From: an uncultured Pseudomonadota bacterium
GTDB taxonomy: Bacteria; Myxococcota; UBA796
Reading direction: 5' to 3'
Assembly: GCA_913040875.1 (NCBI GenBank)
Contig: CAJWHX010000046.1
Span: forward strand, 1-13,426
Length of the DNA: 13,426 bases
Each line of letters begins with the position of its first letter. Positions within the stretch are counted from its first letter, which is position 1. A model generated the notes under the pieces. That model did no database searches, was not told where the DNA came from, and saw only the letters and a program-made list of their open reading frames with translations. The translations under genes and the position numbers were made by a program. This document shows positions 7,137-13,426 of the stretch, piece by piece.

Positions 7137-8069
7137 ATGTTGCAATTTTTGTTGGATTTTGTTTGGTTCGGAAACATCACTTTTGTATACTCTAGTTTTG
7201 CGTTTTTCCTAGGCTTGTTCGCAATCTTCGGCATAACGAGGATGACATTCGACCATGGTGACTTGGACGTTACTCCGGAGCCCATAAACACCATCCAACC
7301 CAATAAGAACAGTGTTGCAATAGGGAAGATATCTTCTCCCGATCCTTTTATCTGGAACGATACAGAGTACGCTTACTTCTTAAACAAAGAAACAAAAGAA
7401 TGCTTTCCTAGCAATCAAATACTGACTCTAGAAGATGATTCCGGAACAATTCCTATCCGCGTTGCAAACGCGTCGATCGATCATGACGATACGGACCCGG
7501 ATAATGACACCATCTGTGGTCTAGCACAAAACAGCACTGTATTTGTACGAGGATTTGTAAACTCTGATGGTGAATTTACCAGTACATACAGCACACGTAG
7601 CACCGCTAAGAAAACAACATATGCCGTTGATGATGCCGTTGAAATACAAAAGACATCCTTTCATGAGAAGGCGAAAGCCTCTCTTCTCAATATACCCAGA
7701 GTGATTGCATTCTCTTTGATAGTATTCATGAGCTACCCGATATATAAATATTACTCCGTTTGGCAAGACGAAATTCAATCTCCGATAGTTGATACATTTG
7801 AGTCAGCCTATGCTTTCAGACTGTATTTAGAAGATGGACATGTGTTTATTCCAACAACTATGGGATTCTACAGCTGCAAGGTTGGAGAGGTCATCACCAA
7901 ACCAGCACGATCATTAAACGTAGGATGTGGTGAAACACCGGAAGAATATTACATCGAAAACAAGTCTTTGAAAGACCAGATGTGGAGTAATACCACCTCG
8001 ATTCTTGGAACCTTATTCATCTTATTTCTCATTTTCGGACCATACAACCCAACAACATCAAAAAAGTAG
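7137..8069 (+). CDS. Three-helix membrane protein, first of two tandem paralogues; family not recognised
   Basis: 310 residues; GGAG ends 8 nt before ATG 7137. Predicted layout: helix 1 about 16-35, a soluble domain about 36-186, helix 2 about 187-205, a loop 206-286 and helix 3 about 287-303, ending TTSKK. The soluble domain holds SVAIGKIS (59-66), EYAYF (77-81) and STVFVRGFVN (133-142). The loop has C247 and C264, 17 apart, also present with identical spacing in the next gene, suggesting a disulfide and hence a periplasmic loop, with the large domain then in the cytoplasm. I do not recognise the family; the 'V..G.I... VFVRG.V' arrangement between two helices only faintly recalls GIDE/MUL1-type membrane domains and should not be treated as an assignment. 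It probably has its own promoter downstream of rlmN. Confidence 0.8.
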   Translation: MLQFLLDFVWFGNITFVYSSFAFFLGLFAIFGITRMTFDHGDLDVTPEPINTIQPNKNSVAIGKISSPDPFIWNDTEYAYFLNKETKECFPSNQILTLEDDSGTIPIRVANASIDHDDTDPDNDTICGLAQNSTVFVRGFVNSDGEFTSTYSTRSTAKKTTYAVDDAVEIQKTSFHEKAKASLLNIPRVIAFSLIVFMSYPIYKYYSVWQDEIQSPIVDTFESAYAFRLYLEDGHVFIPTTMGFYSCKVGEVITKPARSLNVGCGETPEEYYIENKSLKDQMWSNTTSILGTLFILFLIFGPYNPTTSKK

Positions 8070-8277
8070 GTCGGCTACTCTGTGCATAGACAGAATCATG
8101 ATACTTTATTCTCACATGAGACCAATGACGCTTGAGTAAGTTACTCGCCCTTATCTATACCAAAATGTAACATGCCTGCACTGTAGACATCTGAACTATC
8201 AATCACAAAGCATCCCGTTTGAAGAATCGGTTTTTGGAGCCATTTCGACTATACTGGATGCCAATATGGAGAATGAA
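8070..8277. other. Intergenic region between the tandem paralogues
   Basis: 208 bp without a plausible gene. TATACT (8250-8255) looks like a -10 box about 28 bp before ATG 8278, but no good -35 box lies 16-18 bp upstream. A 5-bp hairpin, AGTAG/CTACT, overlaps the preceding stop codon but has no downstream T run on the plus strand. The second gene may have its own weak promoter or be read from the first. Confidence 0.3.
8268..8271 (+). promoter_or_regulatory. Ribosome binding site deciding the second paralogue's start
   Basis: GGAG with a 6-nt spacer before ATG 8278. The in-frame ATG at 8266 overlaps this site and would add four residues absent from the paralogue. From 8278 the protein begins MWQFILD, aligning with MLQFLLD of the first copy. 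Confidence 0.65.
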
Positions 8278-9188
8278 ATGTGGCAGTTTATCCTGGACAT
8301 CTGTTGGTATGGAAATGCAAATCTCTCGTCATTGCAAATGGTTTCTTTATCAATCGGTATCGTGATCGCAACAGTTGGGTTATCCTCATCGCTCTCCAGT
8401 GGAAAACTAAATCACAAACCTCAATCCATTAAAGACATTACACGCAATCAGCATGCCATAGCCACAGGTACGATATCAGCCGATATACCAATCGAACAAG
8501 ATGGAACACATTACGCCTATATTCCGCAGGAAAACGGCAAAACTACAGGTCTTCTCAGTTTACACGATCACACGGCAAAATCGATATACTTCTAGATGAT
8601 GCCATAATTGCAATGTCTTCAGACGAACCGCCTTTACAGACCATTCATCAAGATTCCACCGTCTTTGTGCGAGGCTTCGTCAATGAGGACAGGGTCTTTG
8701 CATCTACCCACTTTACCTTTACAAAGACAGAAGAGGGTCCAGCTGTGGATACCGCCGTCGAAATTCAACGAGACTCCTTTACACAAAATGTTCGTACAGA
8801 GACCAGACTCATCGGATGTTTCATGCTGTTATTGCTGCTGTTGTTTGGTGGCTATCCCCTGTACAAGCATTACACGTTTTGGCAGCAGCCCTTTACAGAA
8901 ACCGTGGTCGACACAAGCAAATATCGAGAGAGGTACACGTTGGAATTTGATTCGTTTCCTTCTCAAGTCAATGTCATTGAAAACGTATACGATGCTTGCC
9001 CTATTGGAGAGACCGTAAAGAAAGAAGCACAATCCCTCACGGCTTGGTGCGGTGATGATCGCCAAGCGCAATCGATTGAACACATGCCCCTCAAAAGACA
9101 ACTGTGGGAAAACACTGGGTTGATAGTATTGTTTGGCTTTATGGGGTTTGGGGCTTTGTTGATGCGAAGAACTGGATCGAAAAACTAA
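8278..9188 (+). pseudogene. Second tandem three-helix membrane protein, split by a one-base frameshift
   Basis: The 5' part reads from ATG 8278 to a TAG at 8593-8595; the 3' part continues in another frame to TAA at 9186-9188. Adding one A to the run at 8577-8580 joins them into 303 residues (310 in the first copy), and the junction then aligns without a gap: L-H-D-H-T-A-K-I-D-I against L-E-D-D-S-G-T-I-P-I. Shared landmarks are W-Y-G-N, H-Y-A-Y, DSTVFVRGFVN, VDTAVEIQ, GYPLYKHY.FWQ, two Cys 17 apart (C241, C258 in the repaired protein) and LKRQLWENT. Helices fall at about 19-36, 178-194 and 281-296. The 3' frame is well conserved, so this is a recent lesion, a sequencing or assembly error in a homopolymer, or, less likely, programmed frameshifting. 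Function is unknown. Confidence 0.75.
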
Positions 9189-9361
9189 TTATGTGGCACG
9201 AGATTTGCATGGTTACCAGTACAGAATGTTTGTTCTGAGACGATGATTTATATAACAACCTTTACTTTTAGGTGAACACTTCGTCAAAATCGATCTCTAT
9301 TTTTGTGATCAACCTTGAATTTCGGCTATTCTACTTTACACACACTTCTGGAATCCAATAC

Positions 9362-9670
9362 ATGCGCGTTCTACTCACCACAGCACCACCAAATCAAGCA
9401 GAGGCCATCGTTGAACAGATGGTGTCTCAAAGGTGGGTGGCTTGCGGAAACATCCTCCCTTCTGTACAATCGATCTATCGATGGAAAGGAGAGATCTGCC
9501 GTGAACCAGAGTCGCTGATCATCATGGAAACCAAAGCCGAGAAATCCACTCAAGCCATGCAGTTTTTACAAAGCATCCACCCCTATGAAGTTCCAAAAAT
9601 CTTGAGTTTGCGACCCGATTTGGTCCAAGCAGAGTATTTGAACTGGGTATTGCAGGAGACACACACATGA
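9362..9670 (+). CDS. cutA: CutA-like divalent-cation tolerance protein
   Basis: 102 residues from ATG 9362, matching the usual length of about 105. TGGAA lies 8 nt upstream. An earlier in-frame GTG at 9272 would add a 30-residue non-conserved extension without a ribosome site, so it is rejected. Family motifs: VACGNILPSVQSIYRWKGEI (26-45) and IHPYEVPKI (72-80). CutA proteins are small, very stable trimers linked to copper and other divalent-cation tolerance; the molecular role is still debated. Its TGA overlaps the ATG of the next gene by 4 nt (ATGA), indicating translational coupling with the downstream lipoprotein. Confidence 0.93.
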   Translation: MRVLLTTAPPNQAEAIVEQMVSQRWVACGNILPSVQSIYRWKGEICREPESLIIMETKAEKSTQAMQFLQSIHPYEVPKILSLRPDLVQAEYLNWVLQETHT

Positions 9671-11109
9671 AACGTACAAGCTATTCATTACTGACTGTTC
9701 TACCCCTCATCACACTGAGTTGTATCGAAAGTGAACTCGCTGAGATCAAAGAACCCGATGATGGACAACCCATGCTCGTTGTGGATCCTCTAGAAATCAA
9801 TTTTGGCGTTGTACAACCTGCAGCCGTTGTTTCTGAAGTGGTCACCCTTCGCAATGAGGGGAATGAGGCTGTTGAAATCGTCTCACTCGCACTCGAAGGA
9901 ACTGGGTTTACGGCTGCCAGTGCAGCACCTCTAGGGTGGCTCGCGGCTGGAGAGGAAGCCGAGTTCTGGGTGGACTACTCCCCTGTATTTGTTGAAGATA
10001 GTGGTTGGATCACCATTGAAAGCAGTGACTCCACAACCGCTATTGAAGAGACCCTCGTACCGCTTCGTGGTCAAGGTGCCTATCCCCTACTCGTTTTGGA
10101 CCCTCCACTCGTTGACTTCGGGTGGGTCGAGCCAGAAGCGAGTGTGGACAGTGGTATAACGTTGCGCAATGAAGGATTGGCAGACCTCACCGTCACTGAA
10201 ACATTGGTCGTGGGAGCTGATTTCAACGCCATAAGTCCCCCAGTGGTTCCATTTGTACTGGCACCAGGTGAAGAGCAGTGGATGGACATCAATTACAGTC
10301 CGTTGACACTTGGAGAGCACTCCGGTTCATTGTGGGTTGAATCCGATACCCCGGCTGGAACTGCACAAGCCCAATTGATTGGAGGAGCATCCGATCAACC
10401 GATAGCGGTTTGTTATGCCGACCCTCCAGAGATCGCCCCCCTTAGAGAAACCACCAATTGGATGGGGGAAGACTCCTACGATCCTTCAGGTGCGATCATC
10501 AACGAATACAACTGGGTCCTAATCGACGCTCCAAGTGGTGCTACGGCAACGATGCCCAATGGAACAGCCAATCGTCTGTATTTCCGTCCTGATGTCGCTG
10601 GAACATACACTGCACAACTCACTGTATACAATGAGTTCGGGCAAGCCTCTGAACCCTGTATAACCTCCTTAGATGCCATCCCCGCAGAGTCTTTGTGGAT
10701 CGAACTCTTTTGGCAACCCCCCGGCGATGATATGGATCTACACCTGTTGGCACCGGGCGGCGGTCTAGAAAGCAACAACGACTGCTACTACATGAATTGC
10801 GTGGGCGGTGGTTGGCTCGACTGGGGACAAATTGGCAACACCGATGACGATCCGAGTCTAGATATTGACGATATTCCAGGTACCGGTCCAGAAAACATCA
10901 ACATTTATGAACCGGCAAATGGAACGTTCCAAGTGTACGTGCATGACTTTCCATCTTCGATTTACACGGGGTCGAATGAGGTCACCGTTCGCATCTATGT
11001 CGGTGGTTCACTCGCGTATGAAGACACGAAAACAATCAGTGGTGAAGATACCTACACCCACTTCGCAACTGTTGAGTGGAGTGAAGAGCCGGCTGTCATT
11101 GGACATTGA
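9667..11109 (+). CDS. Lipoprotein with two ASH/Hydin-like domains, a PKD-like domain and a DUF2135/YfaP-like domain
   Basis: 480 residues. A Lys/Arg start and hydrophobic segment end at T-L-S-C19, a loose lipobox, so envelope lipidation is likely but not certain. Two similar beta domains follow (about 37-136 and 140-239), each opening L(V)VDPLEINFGVV / LDPPLVDFGWV and containing LRNEG, features of ASPM/SPD-2/Hydin-like immunoglobulin folds. Residues about 247-337 resemble a PKD domain (SYDPSG, EYNWVL, AGTYTAQLTVYN). Residues 342-471 contain DDMDLHLLAPGG, a C373..C378 pair, DDDPSLDIDDIPGTGPENI and VRIYVGG, a module common in myxobacterial surface proteins. Probably extracellular binding or structural; no enzyme motif seen. 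Overlaps cutA by 4 nt; the GCS2-like gene starts 12-27 nt downstream. Confidence 0.8.
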   Translation: MKRTSYSLLTVLPLITLSCIESELAEIKEPDDGQPMLVVDPLEINFGVVQPAAVVSEVVTLRNEGNEAVEIVSLALEGTGFTAASAAPLGWLAAGEEAEFWVDYSPVFVEDSGWITIESSDSTTAIEETLVPLRGQGAYPLLVLDPPLVDFGWVEPEASVDSGITLRNEGLADLTVTETLVVGADFNAISPPVVPFVLAPGEEQWMDINYSPLTLGEHSGSLWVESDTPAGTAQAQLIGGASDQPIAVCYADPPEIAPLRETTNWMGEDSYDPSGAIINEYNWVLIDAPSGATATMPNGTANRLYFRPDVAGTYTAQLTVYNEFGQASEPCITSLDAIPAESLWIELFWQPPGDDMDLHLLAPGGGLESNNDCYYMNCVGGGWLDWGQIGNTDDDPSLDIDDIPGTGPENINIYEPANGTFQVYVHDFPSSIYTGSNEVTVRIYVGGSLAYEDTKTISGEDTYTHFATVEWSEEPAVIGH

Positions 11110-11121
11110 TCTCGCCAGAGA

Positions 11122-12582
11122 GTGAATAAAGACTCCATGCCGACGTCGGAAACCCCATCTTCAGAAACAGAAGCCAGTAAACCTGAGTATGTTGCCAATC
11201 GGCAGCTCGTAGAGTCCCTTGCGGACATCTTACAGGATCAATACCCCGCCAAATTGACGACTCCTCGCAAAATCAGTCTTCGGGCTCAGTTCCCCATCTG
11301 TGGATTGGATGGTAAAGCTGGGGACATCGGGATGCTCTGGCCATTCATGAAGGGAGACGGATTCGAACCATATCGAGAAGCCAACGGCATGCAATCTGCA
11401 CTGCACGGAGAGCAGTTTTCGTATTCTGTGACTGCTGGACGAGGGGTGATAGAGATACAAATTCATCCCTGTGAGACTCTGCATCAACTACACGAGAGAC
11501 TTACAGCTGCGGTGGATCGAGTTAAACCAGCCGCAGAACGATGGAACAAGCAGGTCCTCGCCTATGGTGGACAACCGAGTACAGAACTCACGCCGGAATG
11601 TTTGACACACAAGTTCCATTACTTCTCGCTGCTACGGAAAATCCAAGAACCCTACTTATATCGAGGTTTACAGGCTACCAATCGATTTTGGGTGGAATGT
11701 GATCAGACTGAGTTACTCGACATCTTGAATTGGTCACACCTAATCAGTCCACTTATCAGCTCATTGTCGGCAAACACACCCATCTTAGCTGGTGCAGATG
11801 GTCATTACCCCTCTACTCGATGGCAACATCAATCGCTCCTTGATGAGAATGTCGTTGGAGATGGACGATGGCAACTGGTCGACCGACCCTATTCTGGAAT
11901 GGACGAGTGGATGTTTCACCTACTTCATCAGCCCCATTTGCTACTTCGAGATGAAGAAGGATGGCTCAATCCTGGAGAAGGATTGTTTGGCGAGTATTTG
12001 GAACACCTAGATCGTCAGCCGAATGAACACTGGAAAGATGTTCTAGATCATATGGACACTCTCTGGACGCAAACTCATCCTGTCTTGCATTCCGACTTCG
12101 CTCTACCACCTCAGTTGCAAGGGTTAGCCGGTGTCCAACTTGCAGACACAGAGCAACAAGGCATTCCAGAAACCTTAGCGATGTCTGCTCTTCTTTTGGG
12201 GTGCCTAGAAGAGCGGGAGGCTCTAGAACACTGGTGGGAAGATCTCGTCCCAGACCCTGCCCCTAAACGCGAGTTCGGATTGTGGCCCCATCAGATCTTG
12301 GAAAAGAACCTAAAGTACAAAAAAGATATCTGGATGCCCTTCAAGGAATACTGGCTGCGATTCATGAAACAGGGACTATCCTATCCCGAACCCTTCTTTG
12401 GATGCTTTGATGGGATGTTGAAACATGCTTCTATCGGCCTACAAAAACGCGGACTGGGCGAAGAGGTTTATCTCCAACCACTGATTGAACGAATCCAATC
12501 TCAGAATGAACCCCATCGTGAACTCAGACGAACATACATCTTGAAAGGGATGGAAGGGTTAATTCAAAAGATATCGATTTAA
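11122..12582 (+). CDS. GCS2-family (glutamate-cysteine ligase-like) protein with altered catalytic motifs
   Basis: 486 residues from GTG 11122, or 481 from ATG 11137; neither has a strong ribosome site, so the start is uncertain. Order of motifs fits carboxylate-amine/glutamate-cysteine ligases of the GCS2 type (PF04107): GDGFEPYREANG (78-89), IEIQIHPCETLHQLHERL (110-127), LSANTPILAG (215-224), RPYSGMDEW (255-263), HSDFALPPQLQGLAGVQLAD (323-342), the position of HxTTxFPxVRxKxYLExRxAD, and GLQKRGLGEEVYLQPLIERI (439-458). However, the segment expected to carry the metal-binding G-x-E-x-E reads ISLRAQF (51-57), and the usual 'LEPGGQFELS' reads VTAGRGVIEIQ (103-113). If the alignment is right, several catalytic acids are lost, so it may bind rather than ligate or use another mechanism. 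Follows the lipoprotein closely, probably same operon. Confidence 0.6.
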   Translation: MNKDSMPTSETPSSETEASKPEYVANRQLVESLADILQDQYPAKLTTPRKISLRAQFPICGLDGKAGDIGMLWPFMKGDGFEPYREANGMQSALHGEQFSYSVTAGRGVIEIQIHPCETLHQLHERLTAAVDRVKPAAERWNKQVLAYGGQPSTELTPECLTHKFHYFSLLRKIQEPYLYRGLQATNRFWVECDQTELLDILNWSHLISPLISSLSANTPILAGADGHYPSTRWQHQSLLDENVVGDGRWQLVDRPYSGMDEWMFHLLHQPHLLLRDEEGWLNPGEGLFGEYLEHLDRQPNEHWKDVLDHMDTLWTQTHPVLHSDFALPPQLQGLAGVQLADTEQQGIPETLAMSALLLGCLEEREALEHWWEDLVPDPAPKREFGLWPHQILEKNLKYKKDIWMPFKEYWLRFMKQGLSYPEPFFGCFDGMLKHASIGLQKRGLGEEVYLQPLIERIQSQNEPHRELRRTYILKGMEGLIQKISI

Positions 12583-12714
12583 TCGTAGATGACACTTTAA
12601 TGGTGATCTATCGAAATACTGGTACTTTTCCAAGCAAATGCTGGTGGACTAAATCCTGTGAGACACAATGATCTTCGAGGAATACACCCTCTGTCATAGT
12701 TCACACAATCAACC
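12583..12714. other. Convergent intergenic region
   Basis: 132 bp between two converging genes. The best structure is a weak imperfect hairpin (12586-12610: TAGAT, 2-nt bulge, CAC, loop TTTAATG, GTG, ATCTA) just after the stop, without a T run, so not a convincing intrinsic terminator. No small gene is visible. Confidence 0.3.
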
Positions 12715-13426
12715 TTAGATATTACGACACAAACGAAAACCCAAGTCGTCACCTGAATACACCGGATCAAAGTTGCTTCGGCGGGATATCCGAATGCGAT
12801 GGGCATGGTGTCGCCAACCGCCACCGCGTTCGATGCGTAGCGTTCCTTTTTTGGGACCTCGCGGATCAACCAACGGAGGTTTTCGATAACGGTTCATCCA
12901 ATCCCAGACCCACTCCCAAACATTTCCAGTCATATCGTAGAGACCAAAACCATTCGGTTTCTTCTGACCAACTGGATGTGTCGTTCCTAAGCTGGTATCC
13001 GCATACCAGGCTACATTTCGTAGGGTGTTGCCTCCCGAGAATTTGAAGTCTTGACCTGCTCGTGCACAGTACTCCCATTCTGCTTCTGTCGGTAGACGAT
13101 ACCCATTTGCTGTCCAGTCACAAGTCACGTCTGTTCCATCAATTTGATAAACAGGATCGAGCCCCTCATAGTGAGATAGTTGATTGCAAAACCTCACGAC
13201 GTCAAACCAGCTGACGTTCTCTACGGGCTTGTTTGGTCCTTTAAAGACACTCCGGTTTAATCCCTTTATACCTTCCCACAACGCTTGCGTGACTGGATAT
13301 TTGCCCATCCAAAAATCTTGTGTCAACGTCACCATATGACGCGGTCTTTCACTGACATATGCATCTCTATCGTCTTCGAGTGCTCCCATCGTGAATGAAC
13401 CCGCAGGTATATATACCATCTCATCT
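12715..13426 (-). CDS. FGE/SUMF1-like (formylglycine-generating enzyme superfamily) protein, 5' end beyond window
   Basis: The frame is open to the right edge (in-frame Asp-Glu before the ATG at 13419), and family members usually read EMV.IPAG.F.MG here, so the true start is probably outside; the visible part is the complete catalytic-type domain to its TAA at 12715-12717. Numbering from the ATG: IPAGSFTMG (4-12), GKYPVTQALWE (39-49), PVENVSWFDVVRFCNQLS (65-82), YRLPTEAEWEYCARAG (107-122), GLYDMTGNVWEWVWDW (159-174), ERGGGW (197-202), DLGFRLCR (225-232). This is PF03781 (FGE-sulfatase). The region of the two copper-binding cysteines in genuine FGE (GGSW.CH..YC.RYR) reads GGGWRHHAHRIRISRR, so no cysteines; it is unlikely to make formylglycine. 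It may be fused to another domain upstream, as is common in this group. Confidence 0.88.
   Translation of the reverse strand, partial: DEMVYIPAGSFTMGALEDDRDAYVSERPRHMVTLTQDFWMGKYPVTQALWEGIKGLNRSVFKGPNKPVENVSWFDVVRFCNQLSHYEGLDPVYQIDGTDVTCDWTANGYRLPTEAEWEYCARAGQDFKFSGGNTLRNVAWYADTSLGTTHPVGQKKPNGFGLYDMTGNVWEWVWDWMNRYRKPPLVDPRGPKKGTLRIERGGGWRHHAHRIRISRRSNFDPVYSGDDLGFRLCRNI

Noticed and set aside
8059..8080. Hairpin AGTAG/CTACT next to an A run, terminator-like on the minus strand
   Set aside because: The stem is only 5 bp, it overlaps a plus-strand stop codon, and no minus-strand gene ends there.
9222..9237. CAGAA/TTCTG hairpin after the second membrane gene
   Set aside because: Only 5 bp with no T run; not enough for a terminator call.
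9272..9361. N-terminal extension of CutA from a GTG at 9272
   Set aside because: No ribosome site, sequence unlike CutA, and the family normally begins at the residue matching ATG 9362.
11122..13426. A GCS2-like gene beside an FGE-type domain gene could be an ergothioneine EgtA/EgtB pair
   Set aside because: The FGE-like domain has generic SUMF1-type motifs rather than EgtB ones, the genes converge rather than form an operon, and the ligase lacks the expected catalytic residues.

Overview
The window looks like chromosomal DNA from a Myxococcota-type (formerly deltaproteobacterial) bacterium of moderate GC, by eye a little under 50%. The signs are a very acidic lipoprotein built from MopE-type 'DCDD...CDG.DNDCDG' repeats, a secreted metallopeptidase ending in a MYXO-CTERM-like tail (Gly-Cys, hydrophobic stretch, Arg-Arg-Arg), and a lipoprotein combining ASH/Hydin-like, PKD-like and DUF2135/YfaP-like 'DMDLHL' modules. 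I see no phage, insertion sequence, CRISPR array, rRNA or tRNA.

Layout. On the minus strand, 1-2140 is one uninterrupted reading frame for the repeat lipoprotein; it runs off the left edge, so its C-terminus is missing. Divergent from it on the plus strand are a ZIP-family metal transporter (2220-3014) and a DUF445 membrane protein (3058-4413), 43 bp apart and probably co-transcribed. A secreted HEFFH zinc metallopeptidase (4496-6016) directly abuts rlmN (6017-7051), the 23S rRNA/tRNA adenine methyltransferase. Two tandem paralogues of an unrecognised three-helix membrane protein follow: the first is intact (7137-8069), and the second (8278-9188) is split by a single-base frameshift in an A run. 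Next comes a tightly packed set: cutA (9362-9670), a lipoprotein overlapping it by 4 nt (9667-11109), and a GCS2-like protein (from 11122 or 11137 to 12582) whose expected catalytic glutamates are not visible. Converging on it from the right edge is the 3' part of an FGE/SUMF1-like gene (12715-13426, minus) that lacks the copper-binding cysteines of true formylglycine-generating enzymes.

How the genes fit together. Most of the content is cell-envelope biology: two surface lipoproteins, a secreted protease, a metal transporter and several membrane proteins, mixed with housekeeping genes (rlmN, cutA). I see no single multi-gene defence or biosynthetic system. The most novel material is the tandem membrane-protein pair (conserved TVFVRGFVN motif and a cysteine pair with conserved 17-residue spacing), the unassigned basic C-terminal domain of the repeat lipoprotein together with its three Trp-containing inserts, and the apparently catalytically altered GCS2 homologue.
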